From: Mycobacterium sp. 852014-52450_SCH5900713 | Lineage (GTDB): Bacteria; Actinomycetota; Actinomycetes; Mycobacteriales; Mycobacteriaceae | DNA length: 64,000 bases | Reading direction: 5' to 3' | Assembly (NCBI RefSeq): GCF_001667075.1 | Contig: NZ_LZIL01000065.1 | Location: forward strand, 1-64,000 | Part shown: piece by piece, positions 7,229 through 15,961 of the stretch | Layout: each line of letters starts with the position of its first letter | How positions within the stretch are numbered: position 1 is the first letter of the stretch | Position numbers and translations under genes: made by a program | Notes under the pieces: model-generated | Told to the model about the DNA's origin: nothing | What the model saw: the letters and a program-made list of their open reading frames with translations, nothing else | The model's database searches: none

Positions 7229-8125
7229 TCACGCCCGCGGATGGGCCTGATCGTGCACCGCCCGCAACCGCGAGACGGCGACATGGGTGTAGAGCTGGGT
7301 GGTCGCCAGGCTCGAATGGCCGAGCAGTTCCTGCACGACGCGCAGGTCGGCGCCGCCCTCGAGCAGGTGCGTGGCCGCGCTGTGCCGCAGGCCGTGCGGG
7401 CCCATGTCGGGCGCGCCGTCCACCGCCGACACCGTCTCGTGCACGACGGTGCGAGCCTGGCGGACGTCGAGCCGCCGCCCTCGCGCACCCAGCAGCAGCG
7501 CCGGCCCCGACGCGGCGGTCACCAGGGCGGGGCGCCCCTCGTCCAGCCAGGCGCGCAGCGCCTCGGCGGCCGGCGTCCCGAACGGCACGGTGCGCTGCTT
7601 GTTGCCCTTACCCAGGACCCGGATCAGCCGATGCCCGGCGTCCACATCGTCGAGGTCCAGGCCGCACAGTTCGCTCACCCGGATTCCGGTGGCATACAGC
7701 ATCTCGACGATCAGCCGGTCTCGCAAAGCCATCGGATCACCTTGTTGGGCACCAGATTTCGCGGCTGCCATGGCGTCGAGCGCCTGGTCTTGGCGCAGCA
7801 CCGCCGGCAGGGTGCGGTGCGCCTTGGGCACCTGTAGCCGGACCGCCGGGTCCGCGGCCAGCAGGCCGCGCCGCGCGGCCCACGCGGTGAACGCCTTGAT
7901 CGCCGAGGTGCGACGGGCCAGCGTCGTGCGAGCGGCGCCGGCGGCGCCCGAGGCCGACAACCACGAGCGCAGCAGGGACAGGCTCAATCCGTCCAGCCCG
8001 GCATTGCGGTCGTCGAGAAAGGCCAGCAGCGAGCGCACGTCGCCGAGGTAGGCGCGGCGGGTGTGCGCCGACCTGCCGCATTGCAGCGACAGGTATTCGT
8101 CGAACTCCTCGAGGATGGCCTCCAC
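7229..8125 (-). CDS. xerC: Tyrosine recombinase XerC
   Basis: A 298-residue tyrosine recombinase that resolves chromosome dimers at dif together with XerD. The N-terminal SAM-like core-binding domain covers 1-95. Catalytic residues visible are Arg149 (ATGIRVSEL), Lys173, His244 and Arg247 (HGLRHS), His270 (LLGHSS) and nucleophile Tyr279 (TQLYTHV). Length is normal. It is the last gene of the minus-strand run from dprA through viuB and the monooxygenase. Confidence 0.96.
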   Translation of the reverse strand: MEAILEEFDEYLSLQCGRSAHTRRAYLGDVRSLLAFLDDRNAGLDGLSLSLLRSWLSASGAAGAARTTLARRTSAIKAFTAWAARRGLLAADPAVRLQVPKAHRTLPAVLRQDQALDAMAAAKSGAQQGDPMALRDRLIVEMLYATGIRVSELCGLDLDDVDAGHRLIRVLGKGNKQRTVPFGTPAAEALRAWLDEGRPALVTAASGPALLLGARGRRLDVRQARTVVHETVSAVDGAPDMGPHGLRHSAATHLLEGGADLRVVQELLGHSSLATTQLYTHVAVSRLRAVHDQAHPRA

Positions 8126-8158
8126 GCCTGCAACGTTCGCAGGGGCCGGGGACCTGAA

Positions 8159-9322
8159 TCAGTCGACGCGCCGAAGTGTGTCCGGGGTGAGATCTTTGAG
8201 CAGCGGATATCCGTCGACGGCCATGATCAGGTCGGCTTCGGCCAGCAGCGAACGCAGGACGTGCACGATGCCGTCGACCCCACCGAGCGCCAGGCCATAC
8301 GCGTACGGGCGGCCGATGCCCACCGCGGTCGCGCCCAGCGCGAGCGCCTTGACGATGTCGGCGCCGCTGCGGACCCCGGAGTCGAACAGCACCGGAAGAC
8401 CGTCGGCGGCCTCGACCACGCCCGGCAGGCAATCGAGCGCGGGCAGGCCGCCGTTGGCCTGGCGGCCACCGTGGTTGGAGCAGTAGATGCCGTCGACGCC
8501 GCCGTCCTTGGCGCGCCGGGCGTCGTCGGGATGGCAGATGCCCTTGATGATGAGCGGCAGCTTGGTCAGCGACCGCAGCCAGGGAAGGTCGTCCCACGTC
8601 AACGGATTGCCGAACGTCGTGATCCACTGCAGCACAGCGGCTTGCGGGTCCTCCTCGGGCGGCCGCTGCAGGCCGTCGCGAAAGACCGGGTCGCTGGTGT
8701 AGTTGCTCAGGCATAGCCCGCGCAACTGCGGAAAGTTTGCCGTGCGGAGATCGCGCGGACGCCACCCGGGAATCCAGGTGTCCAGGGTGACGATGATGCC
8801 CCGGTAGCCGGCGGCCTCGGCCCGCTGCACCAGGCTGGCGGCGAGCTCGCGATTCTTCGGCGTGTACAGCTGGAAAAAGCCCGGGGTGTCGCCGAACTGG
8901 GCGGCGACGTCTTCCAACGGGTCGGCGGTCAGGGTGGAAACGACCATCGGAACGCCGGTGACCGCTGCGGCTTGCGCGGTGGCCACGTCGCCGTGGCCGT
9001 CCTGAGCACAGATGCCGATGACACCGATCGGGGCCATGAACAGCGGCGACGGCAACGTCAGGCCGAACATCTCTACCGACAGGTCACGCTCGGCGGCGCC
9101 GACGAACATACGGGGCATCAAGCCCCAGCGGTCGAACGCCTCGCGATTGGCCCGCTGGGTGCGCTCGTCGCCGGCACCACCGGCGACGTAGGACCACACC
9201 GACGGCGACATGGCCCGCTCGGCCCGGGCCTCCAGCTCCGCGAAGGCTATCGGCAGCGCGGGCGCGATCCCGCCCAGGCCCTTGAAGTAGATCTCGTTCT
9301 GGTAGTCCCCGAAATGCGCCAT
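8159..9322 (-). CDS. FMN-dependent alpha-hydroxy-acid oxidase, lactate 2-monooxygenase-like
   Basis: A 387-residue FMN enzyme of the glycolate oxidase/lactate dehydrogenase family. It resembles M. smegmatis lactate 2-monooxygenase most closely, sharing the GDYQNEIY start, SYVAGGAGDE and GWRPRDL. Catalytic and FMN residues visible are Tyr153 (FQLYTP), Lys260 (IIKGI), His284 and Arg287 (CSNHGGRQ), and LFDSGVR. Expected activity is oxidation of L-lactate or a related 2-hydroxy acid, possibly with decarboxylation. It is inserted between viuB and xerC, which are adjacent or nearly so in M. tuberculosis; gaps of 33 bp on each side suggest cotranscription. The substrate is inferred. Confidence 0.88.
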   Translation of the reverse strand: MAHFGDYQNEIYFKGLGGIAPALPIAFAELEARAERAMSPSVWSYVAGGAGDERTQRANREAFDRWGLMPRMFVGAAERDLSVEMFGLTLPSPLFMAPIGVIGICAQDGHGDVATAQAAAVTGVPMVVSTLTADPLEDVAAQFGDTPGFFQLYTPKNRELAASLVQRAEAAGYRGIIVTLDTWIPGWRPRDLRTANFPQLRGLCLSNYTSDPVFRDGLQRPPEEDPQAAVLQWITTFGNPLTWDDLPWLRSLTKLPLIIKGICHPDDARRAKDGGVDGIYCSNHGGRQANGGLPALDCLPGVVEAADGLPVLFDSGVRSGADIVKALALGATAVGIGRPYAYGLALGGVDGIVHVLRSLLAEADLIMAVDGYPLLKDLTPDTLRRVD

Positions 9323-9355
9323 GGGAGTAGAGGATGCCAGCCGGCGTTCAAGCCG

Positions 9356-10207
9356 CTAGGAGGCCCCGGCCTCCGCCTCGGCCAGTTCCTTCTTCCATTG
9401 CCGGAACGTCTCTTCGGTGCGGCCGCGACGCCAGTAACCCGAGATGGACGACGCCCACCTGGCGTCCACGCCGCGCTCCTTGCGGATGTAGGGCCGCAGA
9501 TTGTGCATGACGCTTTGCGCCTCGCCGTGAATGAAGACGTGCACCTGACCGGGAAGCCACGGCGTGGTGGTGACCGCCTCGATGAGCGGGGCGTGGTCGC
9601 CCGCGCGGTCCTCGGGGACCAGATCGGCCCGCCCGCCGCGATAGACCCAATGCACCTCGACGCCTTCCGGTGCGGTCAGCGGAATCTCGTCTTCCTGGCC
9701 CGCCACCTCGATGAACGCCTTACCAACGGCGCTGGCGGGCAACGCTTCCAGCGCCGCGGCGATGGCCGGAAGCGCCGATTCATCGCCGGCCAGCAGATGC
9801 CAATCGGCGGCGGGATCGGGTGTGTAGGCACCGCCGGGGCCCATCAGGTAGATGCGCTGGCCGGGCTGGGCCGCCGCGGCCCACTGGCCCGCGACCCCGT
9901 GCTCGCCGTGCACGACGATGTTCAGCGTGATTTCGCCGGCCGCCGCGTCCACGTGCCGGACGGTCATGGTCCGGACCGACGGCCTCTTCTCGGGGGGCAG
10001 GCCGGCGAAGCTGTCCAGGGTCAGCGGCTGGGGCAGGTCCGCGACGTCGATGTCGTCGGCGACGAACGCCAACTTGACGTAGGAGTCGGTGAATTTGCTG
10101 GGCACGAAGGCGTCGAAGTCCTTGCTGCCCAGCACGACCGCGACCATGTGCGGTGTGAGCTCCTTGGTATCGACAACCTCGAAGCGTTGCAGAGGTCGAC
10201 CCGCCAC
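9356..10207 (-). CDS. viuB: Siderophore-interacting protein (ViuB-like ferric-siderophore reductase)
   Basis: This 283-residue protein is read from GTG 10207, which has a perfect AGGAGG 6 nt upstream; the longer frame to 10297 lacks support. It has the SIP flavin-binding barrel (RTMTVRHVD, then HGEHGVAGQWA) and a C-terminal NAD(P)H-binding domain (LAGDESALPAIAAALE, then YWRRGRTEE). Such proteins bind FAD and reduce ferric siderophores in the cytoplasm to release iron. It matches Rv2895c. No IdeR box was identified. Confidence 0.93.
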   Translation of the reverse strand: MAGRPLQRFEVVDTKELTPHMVAVVLGSKDFDAFVPSKFTDSYVKLAFVADDIDVADLPQPLTLDSFAGLPPEKRPSVRTMTVRHVDAAAGEITLNIVVHGEHGVAGQWAAAAQPGQRIYLMGPGGAYTPDPAADWHLLAGDESALPAIAAALEALPASAVGKAFIEVAGQEDEIPLTAPEGVEVHWVYRGGRADLVPEDRAGDHAPLIEAVTTTPWLPGQVHVFIHGEAQSVMHNLRPYIRKERGVDARWASSISGYWRRGRTEETFRQWKKELAEAEAGAS

Positions 10208-10239
10208 TTGTCCTCCTGTCCCCGCCCGACCCCCGTCGA

Positions 10240-11406
10240 CTATACGAGCCGCGTCGTCGATGCAGCTTGACCCCTTGCGGCCCGCACAAGTCGCCACTTG
10301 CCCTCCTGGCGCTGCACCAACCCAGCCAGCTCGAGGATCGCCAGCGGCCCCAACACCCGCTCGGGCGCCAGCCCCGACACGACCGCGAGTTGCTCGACGG
10401 TTGCGTCGCCGCGGCCCGGCAGCGCCTCGTACACCCGGCGCTCATCGTCGCTGAGCCCGTCGAGCGCCGTCGCCGGGCGCGGTTCCTCGGCCGCCAGCTC
10501 GCCGATGCGGCCGATCAGCTCGACGATGTGGTCGGCCCGGGTCACCAGTTCGGCGCCGTTGCGCAGCAGCGCATGGCACCCCGCCGACGCGGACGACGTC
10601 ACGGGCCCGGGCACGGCGGCCACCACCCGCCCCAGCGCCCTCGCCCAGGCGGCCGTATTCGCGGCGCCGCTGCGCAAGCCGGCTTCCACCACCACCGCGG
10701 CCCCCGCGACGGCGGCCACCAGGCGATTGCGGGTCAGGAATCGGTGGCGGGCCGGCCGAACACCGGGCGGGTATTCGGTGAAAAGCAGCCCGTGTTGCCC
10801 CACGCGGTGCAGCAACGCCGTGTGGCCACTCGGATAGGGGATGTCGAGCCCGCCGGCGAGAACGGCCACGGTGATGCCGTCCGCGTTCAGCACCGCCCGG
10901 TGCGCCGCGCCGTCGATGCCGTAGGCGCCACCGGAGACGACCGCGACCTCGCGTTGCGCGAGCCCCGCCGCGAGGTCCTCGGCCACCTGCTCGCCATAGG
11001 CCGTCGCCGCGCGAGTGCCCACCAGGGCGGCGGCGCGGTGCGCGACCTCGTCGAGCCGGGTCGGGCCCTGCGCCCACAACACCATCGGCGCCCCGCCGCG
11101 AGCTTTCGCCGGGGCATTCCCGAACGCGGCGAACGCCAGCAGCGGCCACTCGTCGTCGTCGGGGGTGATCAACCGTCCGCCCCGGCGGGCGAGCAGCTCG
11201 AGGTCGGCGGCGGCGCAGTCGATTTCGCGCCGCGCTGCGGTGTGCCGCGCCAGGCCGTCGTCCACCAGCCCGCGGCGGACCCGGTCGGCCGCCTCCACCG
11301 GACCAACACGTCGCACCAGGGTGGCGAGCTCGGCGCAGGGCGGCTCGGCCACCCGGGACAGGTATGCCCAGGCGCGCAGCACGGGATCGTCGACCGCGGT
11401 CAGCAT
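10240..11406 (-). CDS. dprA: DNA-processing protein DprA
   Basis: A 388-residue Smf/DprA protein, read from ATG 11406 where the conserved sequence begins (AWAYLSRVAEP). The Rossmann core shows VGTRAAT, VSGGAYGIDGAAH, VLAGGLDIPYP and SSASAGCHALL; a C-terminal winged-helix DprA domain covers about 320-380. DprA loads RecA on incoming single-stranded DNA in transformation; its role in mycobacteria is not settled. Gene order matches Rv2896c. It is divergent from the small membrane protein at 11520. Confidence 0.95.
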   Translation of the reverse strand: MLTAVDDPVLRAWAYLSRVAEPPCAELATLVRRVGPVEAADRVRRGLVDDGLARHTAARREIDCAAADLELLARRGGRLITPDDDEWPLLAFAAFGNAPAKARGGAPMVLWAQGPTRLDEVAHRAAALVGTRAATAYGEQVAEDLAAGLAQREVAVVSGGAYGIDGAAHRAVLNADGITVAVLAGGLDIPYPSGHTALLHRVGQHGLLFTEYPPGVRPARHRFLTRNRLVAAVAGAAVVVEAGLRSGAANTAAWARALGRVVAAVPGPVTSSASAGCHALLRNGAELVTRADHIVELIGRIGELAAEEPRPATALDGLSDDERRVYEALPGRGDATVEQLAVVSGLAPERVLGPLAILELAGLVQRQEGKWRLVRAARGQAASTTRLV

Positions 11407-11519
11407 CGCCGTGTTCCGGGGTCCAAGAATTCGCCAAGGATCCGTATAGGCCCGTACGGGAATGTGGTGTCGTCGACCCCCATTCGCCATCGCGCAGCCG
11501 GCACGGAACGGAGCGAACA

Positions 11520-11795
11520 ATGATCGTCTGCCAGCCGACCCAGCTCGCCGCGCCCGCCCGCCCCGTAAACCCGTGGGCGGTCGCCGCGTTCGCTTTGAGC
11601 CTGGTCAGTTGGTGCGGCTTGCCCATTCCGATCCTGAGCGGCGCCCTCGCGTCCGTGGCGCTGCGCGACATGGAACAGCGCGGTGAGGGCGGCCGCGCGA
11701 TGGCCCAGTTCGCCAGGGCGTTCGCCATCCTGGTGACCGTCGCGATCGCGGTCCGGGGCGGGCACAACGACTGGCTGGCGAAGGCGTACTGGTGA
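11520..11795 (+). CDS. Small membrane protein, DUF4190-like
   Basis: A 91-residue protein from ATG 11520 with GGAG upstream. NPWAVAAFALSLVSWCGLPI (17-36) plus the following residues form a first membrane segment; the second is AQFARAFAILVTVAIAV. Between them ALRDMEQRGEGG matches the linker typical of DUF4190 proteins. No function is known. It sits alone on the plus strand between dprA and comM, which separates those two genes by about 400 bp and implies dprA has its own promoter. Confidence 0.75.
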   Translation: MIVCQPTQLAAPARPVNPWAVAAFALSLVSWCGLPIPILSGALASVALRDMEQRGEGGRAMAQFARAFAILVTVAIAVRGGHNDWLAKAYW

Positions 11796-11809
11796 CCCGG
11801 ATACGACGC

Positions 11810-13321
11810 TCATCGCTGCGCTCCCGGCTGCCGGAAGCTGAGCGCGGCCGCGACCTCCGCGGGCCCGGGCGACACCCCGCCGGCCAAGTCGGTCAGGCTC
11901 CACGCGACCCGCAGGGTTCGGTCCAGGCCGCGGATGCTGAGCAGCCCCCGGTCCAGCGCTTTCTGTAGCGGCGTCATCGCGGCGTTGCCCGGCCGGAACT
12001 TGCGGCGCAACAGCACCCCGCTGACCTCGGCGTTGGTGCGGAATCCGTGCGGTGACCACCGCTCGGCCGCGGCCGCGCGGGCCTGCGCCACCCGCTGGCG
12101 AACCTGTGCCGTCGATTCGGCTTCGGTGCCCGAGAAGGCGCCCGCGCGCACCGCATGCATCTCCACCCGCAGGTCCACCCGGTCGAGCAGCGGCCCGGAC
12201 AGCTTGCCCAGGTAACGACGCTTGACCGCCGCCGCGCAAATGCAGTCCTGCGGATCGGCGGGCGCGCACGGGCATAGGTTGGCCGCCAACACCAGCTGGA
12301 ACCGGGCCGGGTAACAGGCCACCCCGTCGCGTCGGGCGAGCCGAATCTCCCCGTCTTCCAATGGCGTTCGCAATGCCTCCAGCGCGCTGACGCTGATTTC
12401 GGCGCATTCGTCGAGGAAGAGCACCCCGCGGTGCGCGCGGCTGACCGCGCCCGGGCGCGCCATGCCCGAACCGCCGCCGACGAGCGCCGCCACGCTGGAG
12501 CTGTGATGTGGCGCCACGAACGGCGGCGTGGTGATCAGCGGCGTGTCCCCCGATAGCAGCCCGGCCACGGAGTGGATTGCGGTGACTTCCAGCGACTCGC
12601 TCTCCGACAGCGGCGGTAACAGGCCCGGAAGCCGTTGCGCGAGCATGGTTTTGCCGACGCCCGGCGGGCCGGTGAGCATGAGGTGATGCGACCCGGCGGC
12701 GGCGACCTCCACCGCGAAGCGAGCCTGCGTCTGCCCCACCACATCGGAGAGATCTGTCGCGGCCTCGGGTTCGGTGGCCGTCGCGGTGATCCTGTTGTCC
12801 AGGGCGGCGGACCCGCTGAGCCACTTCTGCAGCTGCCGCAGCGTGCGCACGCCCCAGACGTCGATGCCGTCGACCAGGCTGGCCTCGGCCAGGTTGTCCA
12901 CCGGGACGACGACGGCCGGCCAGCCGTCGCGTTTGGCGGCCAGCACCGCCGGCAGTACGCCGCGCACCGGACGGACCCGTCCGTCCAGCGACAGCTCCCC
13001 CAGCAGTACCGTCTTCTCCAGGCGGTCCCACGGGTTCTTGCGTTGCGCCGACAGGACGGCCGCGGCCAGGGCGATGTCGTAGACGGAGCCCATCTTGGGC
13101 AGCGTCGCCGGGGACAGCGCCAGCGTGAGCCGCGCCATCGGCCAGCTGTTGCCGCAATTGGCCACTGCCGCCCTGACCCGGTCGCGGGACTCCTGCAGGG
13201 CGGCGTCGGGCAGACCCACCAGATGCACGCCCGGCAGTCCAGAGGTGATGTCGGCTTCGATCTCCACGATTTGGCCGTCCACCCCGCGCACGGCGACCGA
13301 GAACGCGCGACCCAGCGCCAT
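11810..13321 (-). CDS. comM: ComM/YifB-family Mg-chelatase-like AAA+ ATPase
   Basis: A 503-residue protein from ATG 13321 (MALGRAFSVAV). The N-terminal Lon-protease-like fold covers 1-170 (GLPGVHLVGLPDAALQESRD). The AAA+ core has Walker A TGPPGVGKTMLAQ and Walker B FLDE, and the C-terminus is of Mg-chelatase type. In Vibrio, ComM is a branch-migration helicase that helps integrate transforming DNA. The start overlaps the stop of the upstream YraN-like gene by 4 bp, implying translational coupling. It matches Rv2897c. Confidence 0.95.
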   Translation of the reverse strand: MALGRAFSVAVRGVDGQIVEIEADITSGLPGVHLVGLPDAALQESRDRVRAAVANCGNSWPMARLTLALSPATLPKMGSVYDIALAAAVLSAQRKNPWDRLEKTVLLGELSLDGRVRPVRGVLPAVLAAKRDGWPAVVVPVDNLAEASLVDGIDVWGVRTLRQLQKWLSGSAALDNRITATATEPEAATDLSDVVGQTQARFAVEVAAAGSHHLMLTGPPGVGKTMLAQRLPGLLPPLSESESLEVTAIHSVAGLLSGDTPLITTPPFVAPHHSSSVAALVGGGSGMARPGAVSRAHRGVLFLDECAEISVSALEALRTPLEDGEIRLARRDGVACYPARFQLVLAANLCPCAPADPQDCICAAAVKRRYLGKLSGPLLDRVDLRVEMHAVRAGAFSGTEAESTAQVRQRVAQARAAAAERWSPHGFRTNAEVSGVLLRRKFRPGNAAMTPLQKALDRGLLSIRGLDRTLRVAWSLTDLAGGVSPGPAEVAAALSFRQPGAQR

Positions 13322-13698
13322 CAGCCGATCCCTTGCAGATGGGTGATTTCGGGTGTGCGCCGGCGCCCGATCCGCACCCGGATCACGTCGATCCGTAGCG
13401 CCGCCCAGCGCTCGTCCTGGCCGGCCAGCCACAGGCCGGCCAGTCGGCGCAGCCGGCGAACCTTACGCTCGGTGACCGCGTAAGCCAGCCCACCGTAGCC
13501 GTCCCCGGTACGGGTTTTCACCTCGACGAACACCACCGTGTGGGTGGCCTCATCGCAGGCGATGGCGTCGAGTTCGCCGTATCGGCAACGCCAGTTGCGT
13601 TGCAGGATCGACAATCCCATCCTCTTCAGGTGATCCACGGCGAGCGCCTCACCCATCGCCCCGAGTTGGGCCCGAGTCAAAGTCGTTTCGGTCGTCAT
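13321..13698 (-). CDS. YraN/UPF0102-family predicted endonuclease-like protein
   Basis: 125 residues from ATG 13698; an upstream start at 13728 would add ten residues. The UPF0102 core has GEALAVDHLKRMG, GELDAIA and FVEVKTR, the Asp/Glu-x-Lys pattern of restriction-endonuclease-like folds. Function is not established; it is genetically linked to comM and dprA in many bacteria, and the 4-bp overlap with comM supports a shared DNA-metabolism role. It matches Rv2898c. Confidence 0.9.
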   Translation of the reverse strand: MTTETTLTRAQLGAMGEALAVDHLKRMGLSILQRNWRCRYGELDAIACDEATHTVVFVEVKTRTGDGYGGLAYAVTERKVRRLRRLAGLWLAGQDERWAALRIDVIRVRIGRRRTPEITHLQGIG

Positions 13699-13812
13699 GG
13701 GAGCCAATGTGCTCGAGGACCCCGACACGGCGTGCCGCAGCGACGCCTGCGACCCATCCGCGACGGCCGGTTATCCCCAGTGCCGGCTACATCCACAACT
13801 GGCCGCAAACTA

Positions 13813-14631
13813 CTAGCCGATGCGGTCCGCCCTGGTGTAGATGTTCATCGAGTCCTCGCGCAGGAACGCCACCAACGTGATGCCCGACTCCTCGGCCAAC
13901 GCGACCGCCAGCGACGACGGCGCGGACACTGCGGCCAGCACCGGAATCCCGGCCAGCACCGCTTTTTGCGTCAACTCGAAGGAGGCCCGCCCACTGACCA
14001 GCAGCACCGAGCCGACCAGCGGCACCCGCCGATGTTCCAGAGCCCAACCGATGACCTTGTCGACCGCGTTGTGCCTGCCGACGTCCTCCCGCACCGCCAG
14101 CATGGTGCCGTCGACGCCGAACAGCGCCGCGGCGTGCAGCCCGCCCGTGCTGTCGAAAACCTTTTGCGCCGAACGCAATTGGGCCGGCATCGCCTCGAGC
14201 GCGGCCGCCTCGACGGTGGCGGGGTCCGCGCCGGGCGAGAAGCGGCCGATCAGCCGCACGGCGTCCAGCGAGGCCTTGCCGCACACCCCGCACGACGAGG
14301 TGGTGTAGAAGTTGCGGGTCACGTCGAGGGTCGGCACCGTGACGCCGGCGGCCAGTGTCACGTCGAGGACGTTATAGGTGTTCGTGCCCTCGACGGCGCC
14401 GTCGCAATACCGGATGGTCAGCACGTCGTCGCGGCCGGTGATGATCCCCTCGGTGAGCAGAAAGCCTTGGGCCAGTTCGAAATCCGCGCCCGGGGTGCGC
14501 ATCGTCACGGTGACCGCCGCGCCGTTCACCCGGATCTCCAGCGGCTCCTCGACGACCAGCGTCTCCGGCCGGCTGATCGCTTTCCCGGCGGTGAGATGCT
14601 TTACCCGCCGGCGCGCAGTTACGTGCCGCAC
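13813..14631 (-). CDS. fdhD: Formate dehydrogenase sulfurtransferase FdhD
   Basis: A 272-residue FdhD family protein with CGVCGK (Cys114, Cys117), RYCDGAVEGTNTYNV, and the C-terminal SRASFELTQKAVLAG read on the minus strand. FdhD transfers sulfur from a cysteine desulfurase to the molybdenum-bis-MGD cofactor of formate dehydrogenase. In M. tuberculosis it is next to fdhF; here that neighbour is absent and an SDR gene takes its place, so the client enzyme must be elsewhere in the genome. Confidence 0.95.
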   Translation of the reverse strand: MRHVTARRRVKHLTAGKAISRPETLVVEEPLEIRVNGAAVTVTMRTPGADFELAQGFLLTEGIITGRDDVLTIRYCDGAVEGTNTYNVLDVTLAAGVTVPTLDVTRNFYTTSSCGVCGKASLDAVRLIGRFSPGADPATVEAAALEAMPAQLRSAQKVFDSTGGLHAAALFGVDGTMLAVREDVGRHNAVDKVIGWALEHRRVPLVGSVLLVSGRASFELTQKAVLAGIPVLAAVSAPSSLAVALAEESGITLVAFLREDSMNIYTRADRIG

Positions 14632-14705
14632 TAGGCGAATTCACCGTCAGCCGGGATCGCGGCGGAACGCTGGAACCTCACGCAGCCAAACTACCCTGGT
14701 CGGCG

Positions 14706-15686
14706 TCACACCGCCGAAGCCAGCGCCCTCAGGGTTTCCGCCGACGAGTGCACCGGCCGCCAGCCCAGCTGGGTGCGCGCTTTGGTGGTGTCCATGACCA
14801 TCGACGTGCGCGCGGTGTGCAGCCATTCCAGCATGGACGGGACCAGCGGCACCCGCGACAGCGCCGCCGACGCCGCCGACGCCGCGACGGCCGGCACCCG
14901 CACCGGGCGACCGCCCAGCGCCCTGGCCACATCCCCCACCGTCACCACGCCCTCCCCGGCGATGTTGTACGCCCCGGGCGGCGCCGGAGTGGTGGCCGCC
15001 AGCGCGATCGCGCTCGCGACGTCGTCGTGGTGCACCAGCTGTAACGGGATGCCCGGGTCCGGGACGACCGGCTTCAAAATCGGCACCGCCTTGACCACGG
15101 CGCGCATCGGGCCCGGCAACTGGTTCCACGGCATGGCGTCGGCCAGGACGGTGGCATTGGGCCCGGCGACGATGCACGGCCGCAATACGAACACCTCGAG
15201 GGGCGAGTCCTTGGTGATCTCGCCGAGCAGCGCCTCGCACGCCGCCTTCTGCGCGGAGTAGTAATGCTCGTCGGAGCCCCGAGCCGGGACGTCCTCGGTC
15301 AGCGGGTCCGGGTTGTCGCCGTGATAGCCGTAGGCCGCCACCGACGAGGTGTACACCAGGCGCCGCGTCCGCTCGCTGGCGACCGTCGCCTCGAACACGT
15401 TGCGGGTGCCCTGCAGGTTGATGCGGGCACTCTCTTCCCGCGACCCCATGATGATGAAGGCCAGGTGGATGACCACGTCGGCCTGCGCCACCAGCGCGTC
15501 GACAGCCTCGCGGTCCAGGATGTCGCCCTGCTGATAGGTCGTCTTCTGCCAGCCGCGCGAAGACGGATCGAACGGCCGGCGCGCCATCCCGACGATGGCG
15601 TCCACGGCGGGTTCACGCTCCAGCGCCGTCACCGCAGACATGCCGATCTCGCCGGTTGGCCCTGTCACCGCGACGGTAATTCCCAC
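14706..15686 (-). CDS. NAD-dependent epimerase/dehydratase-like SDR
   Basis: 326 residues from GTG 15686 (VGITVAVTGPTGEIG); a TTG at 15743 would extend it by 19 residues. This is an extended/atypical SDR: TGPTGEIG nucleotide-binding motif, TSSVAAYGY, and YYSAQK with catalytic Tyr and Lys, then VLRPCIVAGP. The C-terminal half is Ala-rich. Likely an NAD(P)-dependent sugar- or sterol-type epimerase/dehydrogenase; the substrate cannot be told. It occupies the place of fdhF and is divergent from the GAF-ANTAR gene, with a 275-bp gap. Confidence 0.82.
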   Translation of the reverse strand: MGITVAVTGPTGEIGMSAVTALEREPAVDAIVGMARRPFDPSSRGWQKTTYQQGDILDREAVDALVAQADVVIHLAFIIMGSREESARINLQGTRNVFEATVASERTRRLVYTSSVAAYGYHGDNPDPLTEDVPARGSDEHYYSAQKAACEALLGEITKDSPLEVFVLRPCIVAGPNATVLADAMPWNQLPGPMRAVVKAVPILKPVVPDPGIPLQLVHHDDVASAIALAATTPAPPGAYNIAGEGVVTVGDVARALGGRPVRVPAVAASAASAALSRVPLVPSMLEWLHTARTSMVMDTTKARTQLGWRPVHSSAETLRALASAV

Positions 15687-15961
15687 TTGAAGGCTTTTTC
15701 CCGCCGGGCGCCCGCCGAAACCCCCGGTGGGAAATGTCACCAACGGGCGCCGCCGCGAGCGCCCCGATTCGTGCGTGCAAGGTGCTGGGGTACCCGTATT
15801 GTCAGCGGGTGCTTTCGCCGGTCCGGGGACTGGCGGCCGAGGCGCATAGGATTCGTCGCAATAGCACCGAACAGCGTGTGAGGGTCGCGCCCAGGACCGA
15901 TAATCTACGGCGATCGAAACGCGGGGTCAGACTGCGGAATGCGCAGGGAATGAGGCACAAC

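Noticed and set aside
13771..13799. DnaA-box-like TTATCCCCA and ATCCACAAC next to each other upstream of the YraN-like gene
   Set aside because: Both deviate from the mycobacterial DnaA box, only two are present, and neither dnaA nor dnaN is nearby. Not an origin.
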